DNA from: Bacillota bacterium
GTDB taxonomy: Bacteria > Bacillota > Sulfobacillia > RBS10-35 > JAJYVN01
Reading direction: 5' to 3'
Assembly (NCBI GenBank): GCA_021806565.1
Contig: JAJZXK010000021.1
Coordinates: forward strand, 1-40,916
DNA length: 40,916 nt
Positions 33,916 to 40,916 of this stretch are shown one piece after another. The translations under genes were made by a program, and so were the position numbers. Within the stretch, counting starts at the first letter, position 1. The number at the start of each line of letters is the position of its first letter. The notes under the pieces are model-generated. The model had not been told where the DNA came from, searched no databases, and worked only from the letters and a program-made list of their open reading frames with translations.

Positions 33916-34613
33916 CCCGGCTGCCGAAAGACGTAGCCCATACCGCGGCGTGCGAGGATGTAGACGGGGTCTTTGGGGTCGTCCTCGATCTTGCTGCGCA
34001 GACGCCATACCGCCACATCCACCGTCCGGGCGCTGTCCCCCACGAATTCGTACCCCCAGACGTCGGCCAGCAGCTGTTCCCTCGAAAAGAGCCGCCCCGG
34101 ATGACGCATGAAGTGACACAGCAGGTCAAACTCGCGTACCGACAGGGGCACCGGTGACCCGGCCTTGCTCACGCTGCGCACCGCGGGGTCGAGTTGCAGG
34201 TTCCCGGCCTCGAGCCGCTGGGCTTCAGCGACCGGGCTCCGGCGCAGTAGCGCGCGGACACGGGCAAGCAGTTCTCGAACGCTGAACGGTTTGGTCAGGT
34301 AATCGTCCGCCCCCAGCCCGAACCCGCGCAACTTGTCCTCTTCCGTGTGCTTCGCGGTGAGCATCAGGATGGGCACGCTCGAACGGTCGCGAATGGCGGC
34401 GCACACGGCGAAGCCATCCATCTGGGGGAGCATGATGTCCAGGACGATCAGGCAGGGATTGCATTGAAGCAGCAGATCGACGGCGGCGCGTCCCGTCTCG
34501 GCGATGCGGACCCCAAACCCGGCCCGCTCCAAATTCAGCCGGAGACCCTCGGCCAGCGGCCGCTCGTCGTCCACGATCAACACCGGGCCCTGTACGGATC
34601 CCCCCTGGTCCAT
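33912..34613 (-). CDS. walR: Response regulator WalR (OmpR family)
   Basis: A 233-residue OmpR/PhoB-type regulator. Receiver residues are Asp15-Asp16, phospho-acceptor Asp59 in LIVLDIMLPQMDGF, Thr in MLTAKHTEEDK and Lys in DYLTKPFSVREL. The winged-helix DNA-binding domain follows, with LSVREFDLLCHFMRHPG, VWGYEFVGDSARTVDVAVWRLRSKIE-type recognition helix and GMGYVFR. ATG 34613 has GGAGGGGG upstream; the frame is open another 90 codons without support. In Bacillota WalR controls autolysins and wall metabolism. An inverted repeat lies about 45-80 bp upstream of the start. Confidence 0.95.
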   Translation of the reverse strand: MDQGGSVQGPVLIVDDERPLAEGLRLNLERAGFGVRIAETGRAAVDLLLQCNPCLIVLDIMLPQMDGFAVCAAIRDRSSVPILMLTAKHTEEDKLRGFGLGADDYLTKPFSVRELLARVRALLRRSPVAEAQRLEAGNLQLDPAVRSVSKAGSPVPLSVREFDLLCHFMRHPGRLFSREQLLADVWGYEFVGDSARTVDVAVWRLRSKIEDDPKDPVYILARRGMGYVFRQPG

Positions 34614-34655
34614 ACGGCCCCCTCCACCGGCTCCCCGCGTGCGCTCCGCGCGCCG

Positions 34656-34695
34656 CCTTGGGAACCGGCGCGATAGTTCGCCCCTCTTCCCAAGG
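34656..34695 (-). repeat. Perfect 9-bp inverted repeat upstream of walR
   Basis: CCTTGGGAA (34656-34664) is the exact reverse complement of 34687-34695, with 22 bases between. It lies in the 110-bp space between the metalloprotease stop and the walR start, so it could be a weak terminator or a regulator-binding site in the walR leader. Confidence 0.6.
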
Positions 34696-34723
34696 CATCC
34701 TGCCCGGACAGCCCGCACTGACG

Positions 34724-35668
34724 TCATGGTGCTGGTCCGGCACCGCTCCCCGGCTCCGGACCGGTTCCCGGCGCCCAGAACGCACCGGATCGGATGCGGG
34801 AAAGCAAGGAGGGGCCCGCGACCGAATCGATCGCTGCAGACATCCCGGCCCCCATGCGCAGTTGGCGCAGCACCTGGACGCACGTGCCGGCGCCCCGCCG
34901 GCAGATGGCGGCCGTGGTGGCCAGCGCCTGACGGTAGGCCAGGGCCTGATTCGGCAGGTTGCCGAACGCACCACCATCCAGCTGCCGCCAGGTGTAGGGC
35001 GGCTGGGTAAAGGTGTCATTCGACTGGAGCCAGACGTACCCGGTAAGCCGCCAATCCTCATACTGGGCCAGGCCCTCGTCGAACCACCGCGGCACCGTGC
35101 CGCCGCTCACCACGGCATCCGCTTCGTGTGTAAGTTCGTGCACAACGGGCCCACGCCGCCCGTAAACCTCGGACAAGCCTGGTCCATCTGGCAGAAACGC
35201 GCCCGGGTCAAGCAGCCAGATGACGCCGCCCTGGTAATAGCCCAAAGGCGCCGCGCCGGGCGCGACGCGCAAACGCGCGGCCATCGTGTTGCGCGTCACC
35301 AGAGCCACGGGCCAGACGTGGTGCGTCGACACACCGAAGTCGCGGGTCACAGCCGGCTCCCCGCGCGACAGGGCGTGCTCCACGGCACGGGCACCGGCCG
35401 CGCCCACGCCCGGCTCCACATACAGTTCGACCCCAGGAAGGGCGACGTGGGACCAATCGCCCAAAGTCAACCTGACGGCGGCCCGCTGGCTGGACCGCTG
35501 TGCGGCCGCCGACAGGCCGTAGAATGCCGCCTGCACCCGCTGCGCACCCGGCTGTCCCGCCCAGACCACGGCGCCAACGATCGCCATGGCCGAAACGACC
35601 GCAGCGATCCGCACCGGGATCCACTTCCTTCGGCGCTTGGAGGCGTCCGCCCACTTTGATGTCGTCAT
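34724..35668 (-). CDS. Membrane-anchored gluzincin metalloprotease-like protein
   Basis: A 314-residue protein with a basic N-terminus, one membrane span at about residues 17-38 (WIPVRIAAVVSAMAIVGAVV) and an extracytoplasmic zinc-protease domain. HELTH (His177-Glu178-His181) followed by WFDEGLAQYE (Glu198) is the HExxH-plus-glutamate arrangement of the MA/gluzincin group. Downstream helices are rich in Gln and Tyr. The substrate is unknown; its position upstream of walR suggests an envelope role, but there is no direct evidence. ATG 35668 has a weak ribosome-binding site; ATG 35695 and 35725 are alternatives. Confidence 0.8.
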   Translation of the reverse strand: MTTSKWADASKRRRKWIPVRIAAVVSAMAIVGAVVWAGQPGAQRVQAAFYGLSAAAQRSSQRAAVRLTLGDWSHVALPGVELYVEPGVGAAGARAVEHALSRGEPAVTRDFGVSTHHVWPVALVTRNTMAARLRVAPGAAPLGYYQGGVIWLLDPGAFLPDGPGLSEVYGRRGPVVHELTHEADAVVSGGTVPRWFDEGLAQYEDWRLTGYVWLQSNDTFTQPPYTWRQLDGGAFGNLPNQALAYRQALATTAAICRRGAGTCVQVLRQLRMGAGMSAAIDSVAGPSLLSRIRSGAFWAPGTGPEPGSGAGPAP

Positions 35669-36058
35669 ACCGCCACTGAGCCTATCGCGTTGCATCCCGC
35701 CGGCGCGGTAGGTGGTTGCCGGCATGGCTACCAATGAACTAATCACGGATCCATGCATACCGCCTTGGGCCGACGGCTTCGGTGCTCACCCCGAGACGAG
35801 GGGTCGACAGGGAGGCTCGCGTCACCAGGCGATTCCCCGGGAAATGCGCCCCTACCCGTGCGCATCGCACAGAACCGGGCCGGGTGCGGCGCGTGGCGGC
35901 CCCACACGCCTGCGGCGGAAGCGAAGTGATATCTGGCGCCACGCCGCCTGGCACGAAGGTCCGGCGGCACCCAGTCCCAAACATTCGCCTGCCGGTCCCT
36001 CCGGGGCATCCACCCTGACCGGTGGTCGGCGCTCCGTTCCAACTGCGGGGGGACTGTC
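35669..36058. other. 390-bp divergent spacer
   Basis: Region between the divergent metalloprotease and helicase genes. I find no supportable gene: the open frames on both strands give Arg/Pro-rich shadow-like products. A short AT-richer patch at 35731-35761 may hold a promoter for the metalloprotease, but no well-spaced pair stood out. The GGGGGGA just before 36059 is the helicase ribosome-binding site. Confidence 0.5.
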
Positions 36059-39007
36059 ATGGAGGACGCGTTGCGGGGCATGATCGCCGGGCTCTCGGAC
36101 GAGATAGGCCATCTGCGCCACCAGAGTTCGGTCATGGAAATCGCCGGTGGGGAGCGGGTCGGCGAGGCCGACGGGCAATTCCTGTATGTTTTCCCTCAGT
36201 CCCAGCCAGTCCACTTTCGGGACGACGTGCCGCTTGCGGTGCGCATCGGGCACACTAAGACGTCCGGCACCGTGGTCTCCGTCCGTGACGGGTCTTTGAC
36301 CGTGGCCCTGGAGGCAGACCTTGGGCCGCTGCTTCCTTCCGTCCGACTCGAGAGCAACGACGCCTTCTTGCTAGAACGGCTGAAGGCGCGCCTGCAAGAG
36401 GTGCAAGAGGACCGCACGGGATTCAATCGGACGCTGGCAGACACCCTGCTGGCCGCCGGAGGCACCGCAACCGCGCCACGCGCCGAGGTGCCTGCCGCCG
36501 TGCTGGCCGGACTCAACCCCGAGCAGCGGGATGCCGTGCGTGCGGCGTCCGGAAGCGCGATGCTGTTTCTTTGGGGACCGCCGGGCACCGGCAAGACCAC
36601 CACCCTGGCCCGCGTGTTGGAGGCCTTCTGGCGAGCAGGGCTCTCGGTGCTGCTGGTGTCAAACATCAACGCGGCGGTGGACGCCGCCCTCGGTAGGCTG
36701 CTCGAGCGCCCGCTGCAAGCGCAGGATGGTGCCATCCTGCGCTTCGGGCCGATGGCCACCGACGCGCCTGGCCGAGAGGCGGTGGCCTTCGACGCCGTCT
36801 ACGGACGCCGCTGCCGCGATCAGGAACAGGAACTGCGCTTGGCTCAGGTTGATCTCGCCGCCCTCCAGGATCGCGTCCACAGGTTGGAGGCGGCCGCGGG
36901 CCGGCTCACCCGGATGCGCATCCTCCAGGAGGAGATCGACGCGTTGCGCACCAACCGCGGCCGGCTGCGCCAACGACACCAGGAGGACCGCGCCACGTTG
37001 GGCGACCTGCAGCAGCGACGCGCGGATCTGCAGCAACGCGTCGCACGGGGCGGACTGCTGGCGACCATCCAAGGCCCCGTGCTCCGGAGCAGGGCAAGCC
37101 AGCTTGAGCAAGGCATCCAAGCCGCGGCGGCGACCACGGCTCGGGCGGCCGAGCGCCTGCGGTCCTGCGAGGCGGACATCGAGACAAGGGAAGCCGAATA
37201 CCGGGCGTGTCGAGTGGACAGCCTGGGCCTCACCACCCAGTGGAAGATCGACCAGGAGTTGGCGGGGGCCCGACGGGAGCAGGCCGCCGCTCGCAAGCGC
37301 GCGGACGCGGCCCGATTCGCGGGACAAAGGCTGCGCGAGACCCTGCTCTTGAACTGCCGTCTGCTTGCCACCACCGCTTTTCGCACCTACCTCGGCCAGA
37401 TTCCCGCACGCAGTTTTGATGCGGTGGTCATCGACGAGGCGTCCACGCTCATCCTGCCGCTTGCCTACTCGGTGGCCGGGCTGGCCAAGTCGAAGGTCGT
37501 GATCGCCGGGGACTTCCGCCAGCTCGGCCCCATTACGCGCGGCGAGTCCCCCGAGTGTACCCGCTGGGTCAAGCAGAGCCCCTTTGAGGCGGCGGAGATC
37601 CCGCAGCGACTGCGCGCGGGCAGGCCGCCGGCGAGCCTTGTGATGCTTCGCAGCCAATACCGGATGCGGGAACCTATCTGCGAAATCGTAAGCCGCGCAT
37701 TTTACGGCGGTGAACTGTGGACCGACCCGTCGGTCGAGCGCCGCCAGATCCCCCCGCTGCCGGTCGGTGCCGGCCCGCTCTTTTGGGTGGACAGCAGTGC
37801 GCTCCACCCCTGGGTCGGCCGCCCACTGATCGGATCGTCGCGCTACAACCTGCTGCACGTGGTCCTGGTCCAGCAGGTTGTACGCAGCGTTACAGGTAGA
37901 GCGGACATGCCGACGCCGGCGGACTTGCCGTCCATCGGCGTCGTGTCCCCGTACGCAGCGCAGACACGCCTGCTGCAGAGCGCCCTCGCGGGTGTGCTGC
38001 CACTGTCGGATACGTCCACCGTGCACCGGCTTCAGGGCGGCGAGCGCGACGTGGTCGTGTTCGATCTCACCGACTCCCCCGGGGCCGCCCTGGGGCACTT
38101 TTTCCAGCGGGGGAACCAGGAAGGAGACCGGCTCTTGAACGTTGCGGTCAGCCGTGCCCGGCACCACCTGATCGTCGTGGCAAACTTCGACTTCCTGCGA
38201 AAACAGCCGGCGTCCCCGCACCTGCTGCACCTGCTGGACCAGTTGCAGACGCACGGGCAAACGTGGCCCGTGGCGGACCCCGTGCCGGCGGCCGCGGAAC
38301 CCGTCTCCACACCTGTCGTTGAAGCGGGCCTGACGCAGTGGTTCAGAGAAGGCGCGGCCGTGGAGGCGGTCCAACGCGACCTTGCGGCTGCGCGCGCGAG
38401 CGTATGGATCGCGGCCCCCTTCACGACAGAGCGTGGAGTCGGCCGGTGGTTGCCGGCGTTCGACGCGGCCCGCAGGCGCGGCACCCTTGTGCGTATTGTC
38501 ACGCGCCCGCCGGAGTCGGCGGAACACATCGCCCTTCACATGCGCCTGCGTGACGCCGGCTGCGCGATGGAACTCCGGCCGGGCATGCACGAAAAGGTCA
38601 TCATCGTGGACAGGCGGATCCTGTGGGAGGGATCGTTGAACCTGCTTTCCCACCGTGACACCACTCAAATGATGCGCCGCAGCGAAAACGCCGCGTACTG
38701 CGAGCAGGTGCGGTCGCTGTTCTACGGCAAGGGGGCCGGCGAAGCGGCGGAGCCCGTGCCGGCGTGTCCAGTATGTGGCCGGGCGCAAGACCGCACCGTC
38801 GTCGTCGACGGCCCCCGGCGCCGCCTGATCCGTCACTGCCCTTCCGGGTGCGAACCAGCACGTCCAGCACGCGTGGGCACTCCCTGTCCGGCGCCGGGCT
38901 GCCAGGGACGGCTCGCGCTACGCCGGGGTACCTCCGGACCGTTCCTCGGATGCAGCGCCTATCCGCACTGCCGATACACCCAACCCCTTCGCGGCCACCT
39001 GCCATAG
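36059..39007 (+). CDS. SF1 helicase - coiled coil - PLD nuclease - zinc-finger fusion (Mokosh type II-like)
   Basis: A 982-residue multidomain protein. The Upf1/Dna2-type SF1 helicase core has Walker A GPPGTGKT (173-180), Walker B VVIDEAS (456-462), GDFRQLGP (484-491), YRM (534-536) and motif VI NVAVSRARHHLIVV (694-707). A coiled coil of about 170 residues (255-425) is inserted between Walker A and B. Residues 755-890 form one phospholipase-D-type nuclease half, with the HxKxxxxD signature at His844, Lys846 and Asp851. Two zinc fingers follow: Cys903/906/927/931 and a topoisomerase-type Cys943/948/965/971. A helicase fused to a C-terminal PLD domain is the layout of the single-gene Mokosh type II antiphage system; the zinc fingers look additional. 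A repair nuclease-helicase is the alternative. Start ATG 36059 with GGGGGGA upstream. Confidence 0.88.
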   Translation: MEDALRGMIAGLSDEIGHLRHQSSVMEIAGGERVGEADGQFLYVFPQSQPVHFRDDVPLAVRIGHTKTSGTVVSVRDGSLTVALEADLGPLLPSVRLESNDAFLLERLKARLQEVQEDRTGFNRTLADTLLAAGGTATAPRAEVPAAVLAGLNPEQRDAVRAASGSAMLFLWGPPGTGKTTTLARVLEAFWRAGLSVLLVSNINAAVDAALGRLLERPLQAQDGAILRFGPMATDAPGREAVAFDAVYGRRCRDQEQELRLAQVDLAALQDRVHRLEAAAGRLTRMRILQEEIDALRTNRGRLRQRHQEDRATLGDLQQRRADLQQRVARGGLLATIQGPVLRSRASQLEQGIQAAAATTARAAERLRSCEADIETREAEYRACRVDSLGLTTQWKIDQELAGARREQAAARKRADAARFAGQRLRETLLLNCRLLATTAFRTYLGQIPARSFDAVVIDEASTLILPLAYSVAGLAKSKVVIAGDFRQLGPITRGESPECTRWVKQSPFEAAEIPQRLRAGRPPASLVMLRSQYRMREPICEIVSRAFYGGELWTDPSVERRQIPPLPVGAGPLFWVDSSALHPWVGRPLIGSSRYNLLHVVLVQQVVRSVTGRADMPTPADLPSIGVVSPYAAQTRLLQSALAGVLPLSDTSTVHRLQGGERDVVVFDLTDSPGAALGHFFQRGNQEGDRLLNVAVSRARHHLIVVANFDFLRKQPASPHLLHLLDQLQTHGQTWPVADPVPAAAEPVSTPVVEAGLTQWFREGAAVEAVQRDLAAARASVWIAAPFTTERGVGRWLPAFDAARRRGTLVRIVTRPPESAEHIALHMRLRDAGCAMELRPGMHEKVIIVDRRILWEGSLNLLSHRDTTQMMRRSENAAYCEQVRSLFYGKGAGEAAEPVPACPVCGRAQDRTVVVDGPRRRLIRHCPSGCEPARPARVGTPCPAPGCQGRLALRRGTSGPFLGCSAYPHCRYTQPLRGHLP

Positions 39008-39080
39008 CGCGCCCGCGTGCCGGCTGCGCGACGGGGAGCGCGGCGACGGCACGATGAACACCGCGGCGTCAAGGCCGGAT

Positions 39081-39120
39081 TACATTTGACCCACTGGAGC
39101 CGGTTAGGAAATGACCCACC
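39081..39120. mobile_element. Possible remnant end of an IS21-family element
   Basis: Two direct repeats, ATTTGACCCAC (39084-39094) and AAATGACCCAC (39109-39119), lie 25 bp apart. Repeated TGACCCAC-like blocks are typical of IS21-family (istA/istB) ends. No transposase is visible, so it would be a solo end or scar. It lies exactly between the intact helicase gene and truncated pilus genes. Confidence 0.4.
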
Positions 39121-39159
39121 CCTCCCGAAATGGGACTAAATCCCTGGGAATAGTCACGT

Positions 39160-39658
39160 CTGCGGCAGGCGCGCGGGGTCGCCTCCACGCTCCTGCTCGT
39201 CTACGCCTTCCTGCTCTTTGCCACGCTCTTCACCGGCCACACAGCCTACCACCGCCTGGTGGTGATCTGCCAAGCCACGCACCGGCCCTCGACCAGGCGG
39301 CGCTGATGGCGGCGCAGCAGATCGACCCCAGCGCCGCCTACGCCGGCCAGGTGGTCATCGTCCCCTCTTCCGCCCAAGCCGCCTTCGACTCCGCTCTCCC
39401 AGGGCTGCTGGCCGCCGTGCCGTCCGGAGCGTACGCCGGCCCGCTGACGCTGACCGCGTTCACCGTGTACCAGCAGGACCAGACCGGCGCCCAGCCGCTA
39501 CCCGGGTGGACGGTCACCGGGCCTTCTGTCTTCGCCGAGGTGTCTGTGCCGGTACGCGACGGGTGCTGGGTGCGCCGGCCTTCACCTTCACGATGCGCGT
39601 CGCGACCCTGCAGAACACCTCGCTCTGGAACAGCCAGCGCGGCACCTGGGGAGGTTGA
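39160..39658 (+). pseudogene. TadE/TadG-like pseudopilin remnant
   Basis: Three frames must be joined to read a Tad pseudopilin: a hydrophobic start (RGVASTLLLVYAFLLFATL, from about 39160), then after a one-base loss near 39285 the segment AALMAAQQIDPSAAYAG to TGPSVFAEVSVPV, then after another shift near 39560 GAPAFTFTMRVATLQNTSLW to the TGA at 39656-39658. The first Met and leader are missing, being cut by the IS-like junction. The pieces have good codon usage, so this is recent decay or a run of sequence errors. The cpaB-like remnant follows in the same orientation. Confidence 0.65.
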
Positions 39659-39662
39659 CCCC

Positions 39663-40403
39663 ATGCTCCGCCGCTCCGACGCCCTGGCCCTTTCCCTCGT
39701 CCTTGGGGCGGGTTCGGTGATCGGGCTCCACGCTGGCGTCCGGGGGCAGACCCGGCCTCCGACCCCGGTCCCCGTGGTGGCCGTCACACGCGCCGTTGGC
39801 GCTACCGAGTCGCAGTCCGCGGCGGATCTGCGCGTGGTCGACCTGCCCCCGCAGGCCGGTGCCGGCGGGGGCCATCCGGATGCTGTCCCAGGCCGAAGGC
39901 TGTACCACAGCCGTCGCCCTGGTACCGGAGCAGTATCTGCTCCAGGCAGATCTCACCGCCACACCCCTCCGCGACGCCTGCGCGAGGGCCAGGCGGCATA
40001 CACCCTCCCCCTGACCACGCCCGCCGCCAGGGTCGAGATCCCGGCCGGCGATCGGGTGACCGTGATCGCCGTGCTCACCGATTCCGTGGGCACGGCCCCC
40101 GTGAAGCCAGACGCCATTCCGGTGCTGGAGGCGCGGATCCTGGCGGTCGAGGGAGCCCAGGGGGTGTCGGCCCAGACCCCTCCGTCCGGAGGCCTGCAGT
40201 TGACGGCCGGCAGCGCCGGTCCCCAGGCCCTGCAACTCGCCGTGACGCCCAAGCAGGCCAAGACGCTGGCCTGGTACCAGCAGCACGCCACCCTCACGGT
40301 CGCGGGAGACCCGTGGGGCGTGGTCCGCAGGCCTGGCTCCTCGGTGGCGGCTTGGTGGCTGCGGTCTGAGACCCGCGGGAACGGCGGGTGCCGAACGCGG
40401 TAA
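39663..40403 (+). pseudogene. cpaB: Frameshifted CpaB-like Flp pilus assembly gene
   Basis: CpaB/RcpC is a periplasmic SAF-domain protein of Tad/Flp pili. ATG 39663 has GGGGAGG upstream and begins a signal-anchor (LALSLVLGAGSVIGLHAG) then VPVVAVTRAVG and SAADLRVVDLP, the SAF start. The match moves to another frame near 39855 (PAGAIRMLSQAEGCTTAVALV) and returns near 39980 (LREGQAAYTLPLTT, then IPAGDRVTVIAVL). At least two shifts break the gene. The C-terminal part is intact and runs into the prepilin-peptidase remnant, so the 3' boundary is uncertain. Confidence 0.65.
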
Positions 40404-40768
40404 TCGGCGCCCTGCTTGCCGCTGGGCCACTGTTCGGCATCGGAGAGCCCGGCGAGTGGTGGGCGCGAGGCCTGGCCGGATTCACGCTTGTCGGCGTACC
40501 CCTGCTCGCGCTGGCCCTGACGGCCGGGCTCGGCATGGGGGATGTAAAGTTCGGTGCGGCGATGGGGCTCTATCTGGGACCCGGGCGCGGGCTCCTCGCG
40601 GTGGCGACTGGCACCGTTGCCGGCGGGCTCGTCCACGCCCTCCTGGTCCTCCTGGGCCGGCGGCCGTGGGCGGGCAGGGGCAGCGAGGTGCCGTTTGCGC
40701 CGTTTCTCACCCTCGGGGCGCGCTTCGCCGCCCCGGTGCTGGGCGTTGTCAGGGGGCATATCCGGTGA
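40331..40768 (+). pseudogene. A24 prepilin peptidase (CpaA/TadV-like) with in-frame stop
   Basis: In one frame the DNA reads WLLGGGLVAAV, then TGA (40367-40369), then DPRERRVPNAVIGALL and on to 40768. In A24 prepilin peptidases the first catalytic Asp sits in just this setting (D-x4-RR-(I/V)PN), and the second is present in GMGDVKFGAAMG. The stop codon therefore falls directly before the first catalytic Asp. A GTG at 40388 could start a 126-residue protein, but it would lack that Asp and be inactive. The remainder has four spans and ends normally. Confidence 0.65.
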
Positions 40769-40776
40769 GATATGAT
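40746..40776 (+). promoter_or_regulatory. Promoter at the right end
   Basis: TTGTCA (40746-40751) and TATGAT (40771-40776) with 19-bp spacing face right. The expected RNA start is near 40783. No obvious gene start follows within the window. Confidence 0.45.
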
Positions 40777-40849
40777 CGGTCTGTGCGACACTAGCGGCAC
40801 TTTAAGAGCGGGTGTAGCACGTGCCGCCATGGCGCAGTAACGGATCGGA

Positions 40850-40877
40850 GCGGGATGAGGGCAAGCCCTTGTCCCGC
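40850..40877 (+). terminator. Strong hairpin with short T-rich tail
   Basis: A 13-bp stem (40850-40862 with 40865-40877), two of its pairs G-U, closes on a 2-base gap and is followed by TTGCGTTT. With the promoter at 40746-40776 it bounds a possible RNA of about 100 bases. Confidence 0.5.
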
Positions 40878-40916
40878 TTGCGTTTGCGGGGTGCGCCCTT
40901 GAGCTGCGGCCAGCCC

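Noticed and set aside
39111..40403. Single 430-residue protein starting at the IS-like repeat
   Set aside because: Only separate blocks of it resemble proteins (TadE-like and CpaB-like), with the missing blocks found in other frames; it is a fortuitous join of decayed genes.
1..40916. tRNA, rRNA and CRISPR arrays
   Set aside because: No cloverleaf with a TTCGA-type T-loop, no rRNA core sequence and no regularly spaced repeats were noticed by eye; a covariance search would be needed to exclude small RNAs.

Overview
The window is high-GC DNA that looks like chromosome of a Gram-positive, Bacillota (Firmicutes)-type bacterium. The pointers are a complete walR-walK-yycH-yycI cell-wall signalling operon, a GlnR-type MerR regulator next to glnA, a DUF1189 membrane protein, a pyruvoyl-type arginine decarboxylase, and many GTG starts behind G-rich Shine-Dalgarno sequences. 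Composition and content suggest one of the deep-branching GC-rich lineages (Thermaerobacter, Sulfobacillus or Symbiobacterium-like), but this is inference and was not tested by any search. No rRNA, tRNA or CRISPR array was seen.

Layout. 1-2441 (minus): thiD-thiE-thiL thiamine operon with overlapping stop/start codons. 2643-4254 (plus): an unrecognised protein and a DUF1189 membrane protein. 4325-8215 (minus): a compact four-gene type IV secretion-like cassette (VirB2-like pilin, TrbL/VirB6-like protein, PrgI-like protein, VirB4-like ATPase) without relaxase or coupling protein. 8345-10416: divergent glnA and glnR. 10451-14650 (minus): small membrane protein, UbiA-type prenyltransferase, aquaporin, D,D-carboxypeptidase, histidine-kinase-like protein. 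14844-18734: panD, EamA transporter, fabI, a HAD phosphatase and a single-domain response regulator. 18804-23215 (minus): alr, pyrG, lysine 2,3-aminomutase. 23363-28669 (minus): argS, speB, speE, pdaD, murA. 28724-34613 (minus): yycI, yycH, an 821-bp stretch with no convincing gene, walK, walR; a membrane-anchored gluzincin metalloprotease lies upstream.

The right end is accessory DNA. At 36059-39007 a single large gene fuses an SF1 helicase, a coiled coil, a phospholipase-D-type nuclease domain and zinc fingers; this matches the single-protein Mokosh type II antiphage layout and is the best defence candidate here. Just beyond it, a pair of short direct repeats resembling an IS21-family end borders frameshifted remnants of a Tad/Flp pilus locus (tadE-like, cpaB-like, prepilin peptidase), and the window ends with a possible small RNA unit.

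The genes form several coherent pathways. Arginine decarboxylase, aminopropyltransferase and ureohydrolase could convert arginine to polyamines, possibly through aminopropylagmatine. The wal operon with murA, alr and the D,D-carboxypeptidase covers cell-wall synthesis and its control. glnA/glnR is a nitrogen-control pair. The strongest leads for new biology are the orphan T4SS-like cassette, with a promoter that predicts a nearly leaderless transcript, and the helicase-PLD-zinc-finger gene.
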